Below, piece after piece: positions 24,401-31,599 of a stretch of DNA of 64,000 nucleotides. The notes beneath the pieces are model-generated. The model was given only the letters and a program-made list of their open reading frames with translations. It had not been told where the DNA came from and made no database searches. This DNA comes from Sarcocystis neurona (lineage: Eukaryota; Apicomplexa; Conoidasida; Eucoccidiorida; Sarcocystidae): assembly GCA_000727475.1 (NCBI GenBank), contig KL647305.1, positions 488,856 to 552,855 on the forward strand. The letters run 5' to 3'. A program made the position numbers and the translations under genes. Position 1 is the first letter of the stretch; every line of letters starts with the position of its first letter.

Positions 24401-25957
24401 CTGTCTGTGCTTCCCAGAAGAAAAAGTAATCAATGAGCAGCGTCTACTTTTGTCTCTTAGGAAGTCGTGAAGGTATTGTGGATCAAGTACAAACGGGGAT
24501 TTTGTTCGTTGAAACAGTTTTATAGTGGAGGTGAGCAGCTGGAGACTGCTTCGATGCTACCTCGTGTATCTCTTCTACATCGTGCAGCAACGTGGCCGCA
24601 CCTTATTGAGGGGGTTTTGGTGCGAGTGACAATTAGATAGCAGCTGCAGCGGCCGCCCCACGTACACTTGCACTACAGAACAACACACTCCGAGGCGGCT
24701 TCTGGAGATAATTTTGCAAGGGAATGCATGGGCAACTGGCAGAAACATACTACTTTGCTGACGCACTTCTATGTGTGGAACAACCACTGACAACAGCCGG
24801 CTGTTCACCTAAAGATAATTTTGTGATGTGAACAATGACGCAGAAGCGGCAGCAGCAGAGGTGTGTTCTTCGTTAACGCACGACCTCCAAGCTTATCACC
24901 TCGTGCATCCTGTACCCCCGAGTCAGACAGCAACACTCAGTGTTCTTGTCACACAGCGTATCTCGGGCAAACGTATTCGACGAGCAGTTGCTGAGCTGAT
25001 TCATTCCGTACTGTATTTTTCACACAGTGTGATCCCTGGTAGCAGCATGTGAGCGTACTGGGACCCAGTGAGGTGATGTTTCACGATGCGTAGTGTTCAA
25101 GACGGCAGGTGGCAGTAGCTGCCCTTTTGTCCTTGCAGTCGTAGTTCAAAAGCAATAGCGAACCAATACTAGCTCCACGTTCGTCTTCATCTCCGCCTAC
25201 GTGTAGCCTCTAGAAGTGATGAATCGAGTTCTCGAAGACATGAAATGAAGAAAATGAAAATATCCGTGGTCGAGTACTGTAGTGGAGTGCACGCGCGTCG
25301 AGTACGTTGTCGCTGAAAGTTGCTCCCGACTAGCGCCGGTGACAAACGTTATTTTTGTGTGTTTTGTTCGGCTAGGCTATGTGATAGCTCTGTGTGTTGC
25401 AGCTGTCTTTGTTCCCCCGGGTAGTGCTGCTTCGCGGTCAGCTGCTGACAGTGCTTCTCGTTTTGAGGCTACTGTTGGTGTTGTGTTCCATTTTGGTGCT
25501 ACTGCTGTCGGCTCTTCTCGCTCTGCTGCTGTTCTTCCCCTGCAGTCACCGCTTCGGCATCTGCGGTTGCTATTCCCGTAGTTGGAGCCGGTAGTAGAAG
25601 CTGTGACGCTGCACTCGCCTCCTGGTGCGCTGGTGTCTCCCCATCTGCGTTACTGCTGCTTCAACATTTTCTCTAGTGCTGCTCTTGCGGTGTTCTTCAG
25701 CGTACAACAAAGCGAAGGAACTGATCCACAAGCAGCCGGACGCTCCAGTACCGCTGCATATCCGCAACGCACCCACAAACCTTATGAAACAGCTAGGATA
25801 TGCAAAAAATTACGTTTACACGAATCAGCCTGAGGCTACATTTCCTGATGATCAATGTAGCGCTTTCCGTGCGCAGACATACTTGCCCGCTGCTTTGGCA
25901 CATACTAAAATTGTGCCCGACCACAGGCCGCAGCAGTGCCGCAGCAGCAGCCGCTGA
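2076..25957 (+). CDS. WRNIP1/Mgs1/MgsA-family AAA+ ATPase, 14 exons, about 1599 aa
   Basis: This is a spliced gene for a replication-fork AAA+ ATPase of the family containing human WRNIP1, yeast Mgs1 and bacterial MgsA/RarA. Exons are 2076-5312, 5962-6036, 7187-7435, 8520-8603, 10991-11064, 11336-11446, 13633-13796, 15724-15760, 18183-18240, 20084-20204, 21437-21517, 21942-22042, 23389-23539 and 25701-25957. All introns are GT-AG, all phases match, and the total is 4800 nt. Visible motifs are PLAERLRP (end of exon 1), Walker A GPPGCGKT (about residues 1115-1122), Walker [10 protein letters not shown] (D1208/E1209), sensor 1 GATTEN (N1239), the arginine finger in LLSRCR (R1251), sensor 2 GDARRGLN, and the C-terminal MgsA-type domain from [14 protein letters not shown] to [11 protein letters not shown]. 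Residues 1-1070 are Ala/Gln/Ser-rich low complexity. I see no UBZ4 zinc finger, which WRNIP1 normally has at its N-terminus. The family acts in the nucleus at stalled forks as an oligomer. Exons 7 and 10 are the least certain. Confidence 0.88.
5515..5935. repeat. CTG-rich tract in intron 1 of the AAA+ gene
   Basis: Imperfect CTG/GCT/TGC trinucleotide repeats fill most of the 649-nt first intron (5313-5961) up to about 25 nt before the acceptor. The tract creates long Leu/Cys/Ala-rich open frames in both directions that are not genes. Confidence 0.8.
5962..6036 (+). CDS. WRNIP1-like exon 2 (SLQEFV segment)
   Basis: It has 25 codons, phase 0 on both sides, with acceptor GCGCAG and donor GTAGGC. 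It reads [12 protein letters not shown] and ends GTLKDLIQ. This corresponds to the human TLQDYFGQ...LL segment that links the MRP motif to Walker A. The usual Gly-Gln of the family is replaced by Trp-His-Gly here. Confidence 0.8.
6828..7050. repeat. 21-bp CTG-type minisatellite in intron 2
   Basis: About ten tandem imperfect copies of a 21-bp unit, consensus GCTGCTGCTGTTCTTCTTCG or ..CAG. They lie in intron 2 (6037-7186), about 140 nt before the Walker A exon. The unit is pyrimidine-rich on the sense strand. A smaller pair of Cys/Pro-type repeats lies just upstream at about 6599-6655. Confidence 0.8.
7187..7435 (+). CDS. WRNIP1-like exon 3 (Walker A)
   Basis: It has 83 codons, phase 0. It starts [20 protein letters not shown], a complete Walker A (P-loop) in the wording typical of WRNIP1/MgsA. 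An Ala/Ser-rich insertion of about 35 residues replaces the short loop before [17 protein letters not shown], which matches the family's VTLSAT..ND segment. The donor is GTACGT. Confidence 0.92.
7555..7650. repeat. (TA)n microsatellite in intron 3
   Basis: Two TA arrays with interspersed GTGTATATG words, early in intron 3 (7436-8519). They give short Tyr/Ile-rich open frames with no coding meaning. CTG-rich sequence then fills about 7860-8515 up to the exon 4 acceptor. Confidence 0.85.
8520..8603 (+). CDS. WRNIP1-like exon 4 (Walker B)
   Basis: It has 28 codons, phase 0. It reads [17 protein letters not shown] and then [11 protein letters not shown], an intact Walker B DExH box followed by the family-specific HRFNK. 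The acceptor is GTGCAG and the donor GTAAGA. Confidence 0.92.
8632..9480. repeat. CAG-rich tract after the exon 4 donor
   Basis: Imperfect CAG/CAA repeats begin about 30 nt after the donor of intron 4. A 12-bp periodic sub-array (AGCAATACAGAT-like) lies at about 8700-8830. The tract is complementary in sense to the CTG-rich tract at 10335-10910 at the other end of the same intron. Confidence 0.8.
9755..10175. repeat. TA/CATA microsatellite cluster in intron 4
   Basis: Several (TA)n arrays and GTATACATA words separated by short unique sequence. The cluster sits between the CAG-rich and CTG-rich arms of intron 4. Confidence 0.8.
10335..10910. repeat. CTG-rich tract before the exon 5 acceptor
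   Basis: Imperfect CTG/GCG/GCT repeats with a 12-15 bp sub-period (GCGGCTTTGCTGCT-like), ending about 80 nt before the exon 5 acceptor at 10990. Confidence 0.8.
10991..11064 (+). CDS. WRNIP1-like exon 5 (sensor 1)
   Basis: It is 74 nt, entry phase 0 and exit phase 2. It encodes [19 protein letters not shown] followed by ATTENP, i.e. the LPHVE.G and sensor 1 segments. The acceptor is CTGCAG and the donor GTAAGC. Confidence 0.92.
11336..11446 (+). CDS. WRNIP1-like exon 6 (arginine finger)
   Basis: It is 111 nt, entry phase 2 and exit phase 2. It completes the split Pro codon, then reads [20 protein letters not shown]. The conserved LLSRCR supplies the arginine finger. It ends in the helix [14 protein letters not shown] before a GTGAGG donor. 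Confidence 0.92.
11460..11680. repeat. Pyrimidine-rich tract in intron 6
   Basis: Roughly 200 nt that are almost all C and T on the plus strand (CTTCTTCGTC-like words), just after the donor of intron 6. It ends in a run of CTG repeats at about 11675-11690. The antisense reading gives Lys/Glu/Arg-rich open frames that I do not consider genes. Confidence 0.75.
11840..13140. repeat. TG/TA microsatellite region in intron 6
   Basis: Dense (TG)n, (TA)n and GTATACG words. It includes two related copies of a block of about 80 bp, from CCTACAACGCGTCTGTCTCT near 12607 and CCTACGACGCGTTTGTGTCT near 12690. No coding signal was seen. Confidence 0.7.
13633..13796 (+). CDS. WRNIP1-like exon 7 (lid region, inferred)
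   Basis: It is 164 nt, entry phase 2 and exit phase 1, exactly what exons 6 and 8 require. It encodes a Gln-rich start, then [20 protein letters not shown], then an Ala-rich tail ending AAQP. This matches in position, though weakly in sequence, the family segment in which an acidic residue and DxLxxL precede the sensor 2 block. The donor is GTGAGT. Support is mainly phase, position and the open frame. Two other acceptors nearby are possible. Confidence 0.6.
13800..13990. repeat. CAG-rich tract after the exon 7 donor
   Basis: CAG/GCA repeats begin immediately after the GTGAGT donor of intron 7 (13797-15723). CTG-rich sequence occupies about 14450-15060 and 15680-15722 at the other end, up to the microexon acceptor. 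Confidence 0.75.
15360..15412. repeat. (TA)n microsatellite in intron 7
   Basis: A nearly uninterrupted TA array of about 32 nt, flanked by ACATAC words. Confidence 0.85.
15724..15760 (+). CDS. WRNIP1-like exon 8, 37-nt microexon (sensor 2)
   Basis: It is 37 nt, entry phase 1 and exit phase 2, and encodes [18 protein letters not shown] is the sensor 2 signature of the WRNIP1/MgsA family. The acceptor follows a CTG-rich stretch (GCTGCTGCAG) and the donor is GTGAGA. It lies between introns of about 1.9 and 2.4 kb. Confidence 0.85.
15765..16165. repeat. CTG-rich tract at the start of intron 8
   Basis: Imperfect CTG/GCC repeats follow the exon 8 donor. This orientation is opposite to the CAG-after-donor layout of introns 4, 5, 7 and 9. 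The antisense strand is open for 344 codons across 15672-16706, but this is repeat shadow. Confidence 0.7.
16800..17095. repeat. TA microsatellites with a 74-bp tandem duplication
   Basis: (TA)n arrays surround two copies of a 74-bp unit that contains GCGCACTTCCACACATGCAT. The shared segment starts at 16961 in copy 1 and 17035 in copy 2. It lies within intron 8 (15761-18182). Confidence 0.8.
18183..18240 (+). CDS. WRNIP1-like exon 9
   Basis: It is 58 nt, entry phase 2 and exit phase 0. It reads [19 protein letters not shown]. Joined to exon 8 it gives [15 protein letters not shown], matching the family's GDARRALNTLE helix. The acceptor is TTTTTGCAG and the donor GTGAGA. Confidence 0.82.
18290..18800. 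repeat. CAG-rich tract after the exon 9 donor
   Basis: CAG/GCA repeats in the first part of intron 9 (18241-20083). CTG-rich repeats fill about 18900-19980 in the second part, including a pyrimidine-rich stretch near 19160-19240. Confidence 0.75.
18900..20000. repeat. CTG-rich tract before the exon 10 acceptor
   Basis: Imperfect CTG/GCT repeats, complementary in sense to the CAG-rich tract at the 5' end of the same intron. The tract stops about 80-100 nt before the exon 10 acceptor. Confidence 0.75.
20084..20204 (+). CDS. WRNIP1-like exon 10
   Basis: It is 121 nt, entry phase 0 and exit phase 1. It begins [17 protein letters not shown], a charged Ala-rich linker, and ends [12 protein letters not shown]. 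It joins exon 11 to give [14 protein letters not shown], the family position just before the C-terminal domain. The acceptor is TTTGAAG, with A rather than C before AG, so the 5' edge is less certain than the 3' edge (donor GTGAAC). Confidence 0.72.
20220..21100. repeat. TA/TG microsatellite region in intron 10
   Basis: Numerous (TA)n and (TG)n arrays, the longest TA run being at about 20261-20286 and a (TG)n at about 21068-21090. Intron 10 (20205-21436) lacks large CAG or CTG tracts, unlike its neighbours. Confidence 0.75.
21437..21517 (+). CDS. WRNIP1-like exon 11
   Basis: It is 81 nt, entry and exit phase 1. It encodes [19 protein letters not shown] and then ALHKSVRG. The block [13 protein letters not shown] is nearly invariant from bacteria to humans in this family and starts the tetramerisation/clamp-like C-terminal half. 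Confidence 0.93.
21942..22042 (+). CDS. WRNIP1-like exon 12
   Basis: It is 101 nt, entry phase 1 and exit phase 0. It continues the previous exon as [20 protein letters not shown] followed by [14 protein letters not shown]. This corresponds to the family's A..Y.LARML..GEDP..IARR...AASED block. The donor is GTAACA. Confidence 0.93.
22070..22335. repeat. CAG-rich tract at the start of intron 12
   Basis: CAG/CAA and GCA repeats follow the exon 12 donor (22043) by about 25 nt. The rest of the intron, to 23388, is ordinary mixed sequence. Confidence 0.7.
23389..23539 (+). CDS. WRNIP1-like exon 13
   Basis: It is 151 nt, entry phase 0 and exit phase 1. It starts [20 protein letters not shown] and includes the conserved GMPEC and [11 protein letters not shown] segments. 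The acceptor is TTTGTAG and the donor GTAATA. Confidence 0.93.
25701..25957 (+). CDS. WRNIP1-like exon 14 (C-terminus)
   Basis: It is the terminal exon of 257 nt, entry phase 1, with its stop at 25955-25957. It reads [20 protein letters not shown], then [18 protein letters not shown], the conserved HLRNAPT.LMK..GYG block. A divergent tail with [11 protein letters not shown] then matches the family's YLPEEL end. The last residues ([10 protein letters not shown]) are non-conserved and run into CAG-repeat sequence. Confidence 0.93.
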
Positions 25958-25959
25958 CA

Positions 25960-26580
25960 CACTCTTAATCAAAGGCGGCGGGGGTGGCAGGGGCAGCCAC
26001 GGTTGCAGGGGCAGCCACGGTTGCAGGGGCACGTGGAAGGCCACCATGTACTGCAGGGCAGCAGCAGCTAATAGCAGCAACTGCAGGTGTAGCAGCAGGT
26101 GCAGAAAGCAGCAGCATTGTCCGGACCAATAACAGTCGCACGAGAGTAGTGTCCACGGAAGCAGCAGCATGAGCAGACGCAATCGCGGAGGCAGGAGCAG
26201 ACGCATGAAGTGCAGGAGCAACGTCGAGGGGGCCTCGCAGCTGGAAGCGAACACGAGACAAGAGGACTAGGAACTGCTGCCACGTCGCAGCAGGACTTGC
26301 ACGTGCAATAGCATGCGGAAGAGCACGGGCGTTAGAAATACGGGAAGAGCGACGAGAACGCGTCAACGTTGGGAGGGAGAAGAGCGCATGATGCGCATGA
26401 AGTGCTACCTGATTCACAGCAGAGGAAAACGTGAAAGCAGGAAGGTGTACAGCTGCAGCGACAGTTGTTCAGCCAGCACCAGGAGGCAACGACGCAGCAG
26501 CAGCAGCACTAGCAGCAGCAGCACTAGCAGCAACACTACCGCATACAGCACTTGCTGCAGCGGCGCAGCAGTGTGCTTCG
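25960..26580. repeat. CAG-type repeats just 3' of the AAA+ gene
   Basis: It includes an 18-bp tandem unit, GGCAGCCACGGTTGCAGG-like, repeated at about 25987-26032. CAG/GCA repeats follow, including a 15-bp unit near 26495-26540 (AGCAGCAGCAGCACT). It probably contains the 3' untranslated region of the WRNIP1-like gene. It marks the right edge of the first repeat-rich block. Confidence 0.7.
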
Positions 26581-29500
26581 GTCCTCTAATGTTGCGCGTC
26601 GTTCTCGCGTTCCATAGGTCCGTGCTGCTCCGAGTCCACGTGCGTAGGCATCTGCGGGAGTGGAACCGCATAGTCGCCCAACAACGCTGGACACGCAGAT
26701 GCACCAGTACTCCTTTGTAATTCTCATGTGCGTGGACCTCTTGTATGTGCATGCACGTCACTGCGCGCCTCCTCGGCGCCCGCTCTGAAGTGGTTCCCAA
26801 AGGAGTAATTTCGTACGCAGGGGTATTTATCTGCACATACATATATATCTATATATATAGATGTCGGTATAGATATACGTGTGTGCCATATATACGTGTG
26901 TGCACCCACGCGCATATGCATGTACATAAATAGTCGACTATACGCGTAGGCTCTGTGCGATAAATTATGTCAAGTATCCGCTTAGAATGAAAGCAACATA
27001 CGTTGCATACATTGCTCAGAAAGCTTTACTGTAAGCTGCACGGGTCGTAGAAGTCGTCTGTATTACTCTTTTACACTATACACTGTGTGTGTATGGAGAG
27101 TTACCTCGGCAGCTGCACCTCAAGCTGCGGACGTACCCGTTCCGAGGGCTTCTACTTACCCCAACCTTATTGCTGTACAGTGTTCGTTACTCCCATTCGC
27201 GTCAACCCTATTGAGCTCGAGGGCTCGCTTGTTCCGCGCTTTCTTCAGTCAGGCGCCATTCCACAGCGGAGCCGCCTACAGCAACTAGGGTAAACAGCTG
27301 CCACCGGCGCTAACCACTGTGCTGCTGACCTATCGCTCATCTAGGATTTGCATTTAAGAGTAAGAAGTGCTTTTGTCTCGTGCACGCCAACGTGCGTGCG
27401 TAGTAGTATCTATGCGTAGAATTCTGTCCACTAACGCGTCTCAATTGCTATGCAGCTTTATGTATTATTAACATGTAGCTGTAAGAGAAGCGCGTGTGCG
27501 TTGATCTCCATATAGTATTTATACAAGTAGTCATCCGCAGACCGACATCTGCATGGGTATGCGTGTATATAAGTAATGCTTCTGTCGTATTCCGACGTGG
27601 ACGCACTATCGAGAGGAAAAGTTCTTCGATTATATGTGTAGCGACGAACCAACACTGTGAATATCAGTCCTGTTTTGCAACTCTTCCCTGATCGTGCGCC
27701 TACGTGTCTAATGTTTGCGAATGTCTCTGTATGTGTAATGTGTAGTCACCGCGCTTACATGTCTGCACATATACGCACCTCACCTGGGCACACACGTACG
27801 AAGGAGGGTGTGTCCATGTGTACACGTAGGTAGAGTACACTCCTGACAGACCGACGTGGTGCCCCAGCATGTGAGTGCGGGGGCTCCAGCAGATAAAGAT
27901 AGATAGAACTCAGGTCGTAGTGTTTGCTGTTGGTGAAGTGTCGACCACTCGCCCGTGTTACTGATACTCGGACTATTGCGACGTCTCCTCCTGTAAGTGT
28001 CGCTGCTGCTGCAGCAGCTGCTCTCGCACACTACCTTCGTGCGTATATTTGTATATAATATGGATATAACAAATAACACTGTTCAGGAACTGCGTCTCGT
28101 GCTGCGACTTGTGCCCCGTAGTACTGCTGGCAAGCTACCGTACGCTGCTGTTGACTGCTGCGACGGCTGGCAGCTGCTGCCCCTGTCTCCTGCTGCCGCT
28201 GCTGTTGAGTTTCACTGCTGCTATTCTATGTTCGGGCTGCTGCTGCTGCCTTACACAGCATTTACTGTTTTGTCTGCTGCTGTCTGTTGCTACTGTAACT
28301 GCTGCAGCCGCTCGAGGTGTACAGCTGCCGCTGGCTGATCGGCTGCTTCTGCCGTTGACGGATCGAGTGCTCTGCGCGTGCTGCGCCTGCACAACATCTG
28401 CTGTTGCGACCCGACTGCTGCTGCAGTTGCTGCCGCGAATGCTGTGCACCTGTTGCCTTGCTGTTACGGATGCTCTGATCAGCGGCAACTGACGCTGCCG
28501 TACGATGCCACCACTCTTTTCACTGGGATGCCGTTGTGTTCATGCGCTGCTGTGACTTGTAAGGGCTCCACGGGAGGTTGTGTACCTGCGTGATGTGGAG
28601 GAGTCCGGTCCTGACAGCTACATCACTCATTACAACAACTAAAGCAACTTAAAGAGCATGCTAAAAATGTGGAGACCTGTTTCCCTGCGAGGCGATACTG
28701 CTGTTTTCGTCATGTGTTGTTCCTCTTACTTTTGTCTATTTTGTGTGTACCATACCTACAGATGTGTGCGTACGTACAGACACGGATATATCTGTACTTA
28801 CAAGTATACTACATATCCGCATAGACAAGCATGTGTGCGCGCGTTCGTACGTATACGTCACTCTCTTTTGCTGCCCACTCTCCTCCTGCCACCGCTACTC
28901 CTATTACAGCTGTGCGCTGGGCACAGGTACTGCTGCAGCAACGGCGGCAGAACTCGGGTTCCGCGTAGCTGCTGTGGTTGACGGTCTAGGAGTTGCTACT
29001 GCTGCGGACGGGAATGCGTCTCGATTCCCATGAACGTGGCTGTCCCTATTAGGCTTTTTCTTCTGCTGTCGACTCTCCTTGGTGCTCGCCTGCCGTTCGT
29101 GCTGCATGTGACATCTCTTGTTGAATCTGTATGTACATGTCTCCGTGTGCACGTATACAGGGGTATGCTGCATTTTCGCTTACCGTGCAGTGCTAAGTGA
29201 AGGCTCGCTTTGTCAAGCGCTTCGTGTATTCGACCAGACAAATACCTCAGAAGACCAGCGCGCGGTTGCAAGCCAGATGCACTATCATACTCATACAACT
29301 AATTAAGGCAATTAGTTCCGGGACTAAACACATCCCGCATGCGAATTTATAGAGGCGTCGATAGATACACTGCCACCGAATACACGCGGGTATATTTGGA
29401 AAACCATTACGTACTCAAAATTCTTTGAGTTGTACATAAGAACTCCTGTCAAAAACACGTGTGCACGTCGTATCTCCGGAAATGCATAACCGTCCGCATG

Positions 29501-30190
29501 TATATACATTGCGACGTCAATATAGAGATTAGTACATGTATGTAGACAGACAGACATAAGCATTACAAACACAGATATATGTGCGTGTGTGATTTAGATG
29601 TCTGAATCACAGTGTGTGAGCAACCCCATGGGAGTTTCTAACGGAACCGGAGGAGGTCACAGCTGTCAGTGATACCTCCTCAGAAGATTTTTATGCTTGT
29701 TGAGTGCTTCCAGACAACAGCCCGCAAGAGCGCAGCATCCGGGTGGTTCCTCTCCGGCAGTGCCAAGGCGCAAACGCAGTATATATTCTGTATGCGTGCT
29801 GCCATCTATGTTTGCACAAAGGCAGAGAGTGCGCCTGTATGGCGCACGACAGGTATGCATATGTGTTGTAATTACAAATATGTGTAACTAACTTGTTGGG
29901 TAGCATTTGGAATCGCACTGCCGCACGCTGTAATTGCACGTGCGTCACCCCAACCGACGCGTAATTACGCCGCTATGTATTCTTTAAAACAACAAAGCCG
30001 CACAGTGCGAATGGCCGTAAACACACGACGCGGCGAACCGCCACCACACTGGTCTGAGGGTGTCAGCCATGACGACTCTCCGTATCACGAACGCCCTCTC
30101 CAGCGTGCACATTGCCTTTAGTTTTCACTAGTGTCCTAATTAAAGCGAACCAAGGATGATGTGGTGCCTTCACCCAGATGTAACTGGTAC
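26580..30190. other. Start of the repeat-poor block, no gene recognised
   Basis: From here CAG/CTG content drops sharply. Short plus-strand frames near 27085-27290 and 28000-28500 look partly protein-like, but I cannot assign a family, a start or consistent splice sites. The 28.0-28.5 kb portion still has a weak CTG-type tract. Confidence 0.5.
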
Positions 30191-30525
30191 CTCATTGTAG
30201 TCTTCACCGAGCATCCACAAGGCGACAAGACGAGCAAGATGGGGCTGCACTCTGGGATGCACCGCAAATTCCTGGGCGACACGATTTGAGTTCAATGCTG
30301 CGGCAATCCTCATTGTCAACAAGAGTAGCTTTCGAGTCAGTTTGACGGGTCCACCAAACTCCATCGGAAACAGTAAGACCTCGTCCTCAAGTCGACTTCG
30401 CCGCTGCACCCCTGCAGATGCCGCTATTACGGAGACGTCGGGGGTACTCGAAGATCCTTCCGAAGACAGCCTTGAGTATTTAGGCCGTCCGATGGTACAA
30501 CCCCGCACGCCTTGCCACGGAATGC
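30191..30525 (-). CDS. Exon-like reading frame, unknown function
   Basis: A minus-strand open frame with non-repetitive composition, between a possible acceptor (GGCTACAG at 30526) and a possible donor (GAG|GTACC at 30190). It encodes about 111 residues, including EDEVLLFPMEFGGPVKLTRK and an amphipathic stretch ending ALWMLGEDYNE. I do not recognise the family. I could not join it to neighbouring exons by phase, so it may be one exon of a gene on the same strand as the cysteine-rich frames, or a chance open frame. Confidence is low. Confidence 0.3.
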
Positions 30526-31048
30526 CTGTAGCCACCACAATAGGGGACCAGAAACTTGATTATACAGAAACAGGCACACGTATCACAAAATCAGGTGTAA
30601 AAGTGCGCAGATGGTCTACCTCTTCACCTTGATTCTCTATAAATCAGGAGCCTGATTTGGTGCGTACGGCGTTCGCCATCTGTGGGCTCAGAAGCGCCTA
30701 TTTCCGCGTAGTCCTTCGGCACTCGTGTCGTGTATGTTCACCGGATACGCTACGATACAGAGATGAGGACACTGGAGACCGTCACCGCTCGAGTCTTCCG
30801 AAGCAGTACATGCACGAGATGCAGGCAGAAATCTACGCATTTGTGCACTTCCGGGATGCTCCTGTGTGTAAAAGTGCAAATTGCTGTTTCTTTACGAAGT
30901 AGTCCGTGTCAGGGCACTTACTTTGCATGAGAAATGAAACGCTGGCCACAACCGCCACAGGCAAGACACATCGGACCCTCATCTTAAGCGAAGTGACAAA
31001 CAGTCGCAATAAAGCCTTCTCCGGATGACACCTCAAAACGCTCGTGAG

Positions 31049-31575
31049 CAGACGGGAGAAGGGGAGAGGAAAAGTTGCTCTAAGTCTTCACCTTCGTGGA
31101 TGTATTTCATGAACTTGTGTAGTGCGGCGGCGTCGACCAGCTTCGCTGATACGTAGGCCTCCAATACTGGCTGCCGCCCCTATTTTCGGGAATTCTACTG
31201 TCCCGTCGGGGGGTGCATACAGCTCTGTAGCTGCACGTATCTCATTTCACTGAGTGCGTCTCTATCACGTTTCACTACAACTTCAGTCCCCGTCTCTATG
31301 TAGTCGTGTTGAACAGACGGGAGAAGGGAGCAGGGGAAGTTTGTCTAATTCTTCACCTTCTTGGACATATTGCATGATCTACTGTAATGCGACGGCGTCG
31401 ACCAGCTTCGCCGGTACCTAGTTCTCCAATGCTGGCTGCTGCTATTTTTTGAAGTTCTACTGTCCCGAAGGGGGGGTGCGTATAGCACTCTTGCTGCACG
31501 TATTATCTCATTTCACCGAGTGCGTCTCTATCACGTTTCACCATTACTTCCATCCCCTTCTCTATGTTATCTTGA
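31049..31575. repeat. Two diverged tandem copies of a 265-bp unit
   Basis: Copy 1 starts at 31049 and copy 2 at 31314, both at CAGACGGGAGAAGG. They stay alignable to about 31575 with many substitutions and small indels, at roughly 80-85 percent identity by eye. Both contain the words GACGGCGTCGACCAGCTTCG or a close variant, and CGAGTGCGTCTCTATCACG or a close variant. On the minus strand copy 1 has an exon-like frame, while copy 2 has stops at the equivalent place. Confidence 0.85.
31090..31176 (-). CDS. Possible short exon in copy 1 of the 265-bp repeat
   Basis: After a possible acceptor (GAAAATAG) the minus strand reads QPVLEAYVSAKLVDAAALHK and then FMKYIHEG, ending near a possible GTGAAG donor. 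The matching stretch in copy 2 carries two stop codons in the same frame, which suggests copy 1 kept, or by chance shows, an open frame. The family is not recognised. The boundaries are guesses. Confidence 0.25.
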
Positions 31576-31599
31576 CACGTAATAACGCAGCTTTTTGGG

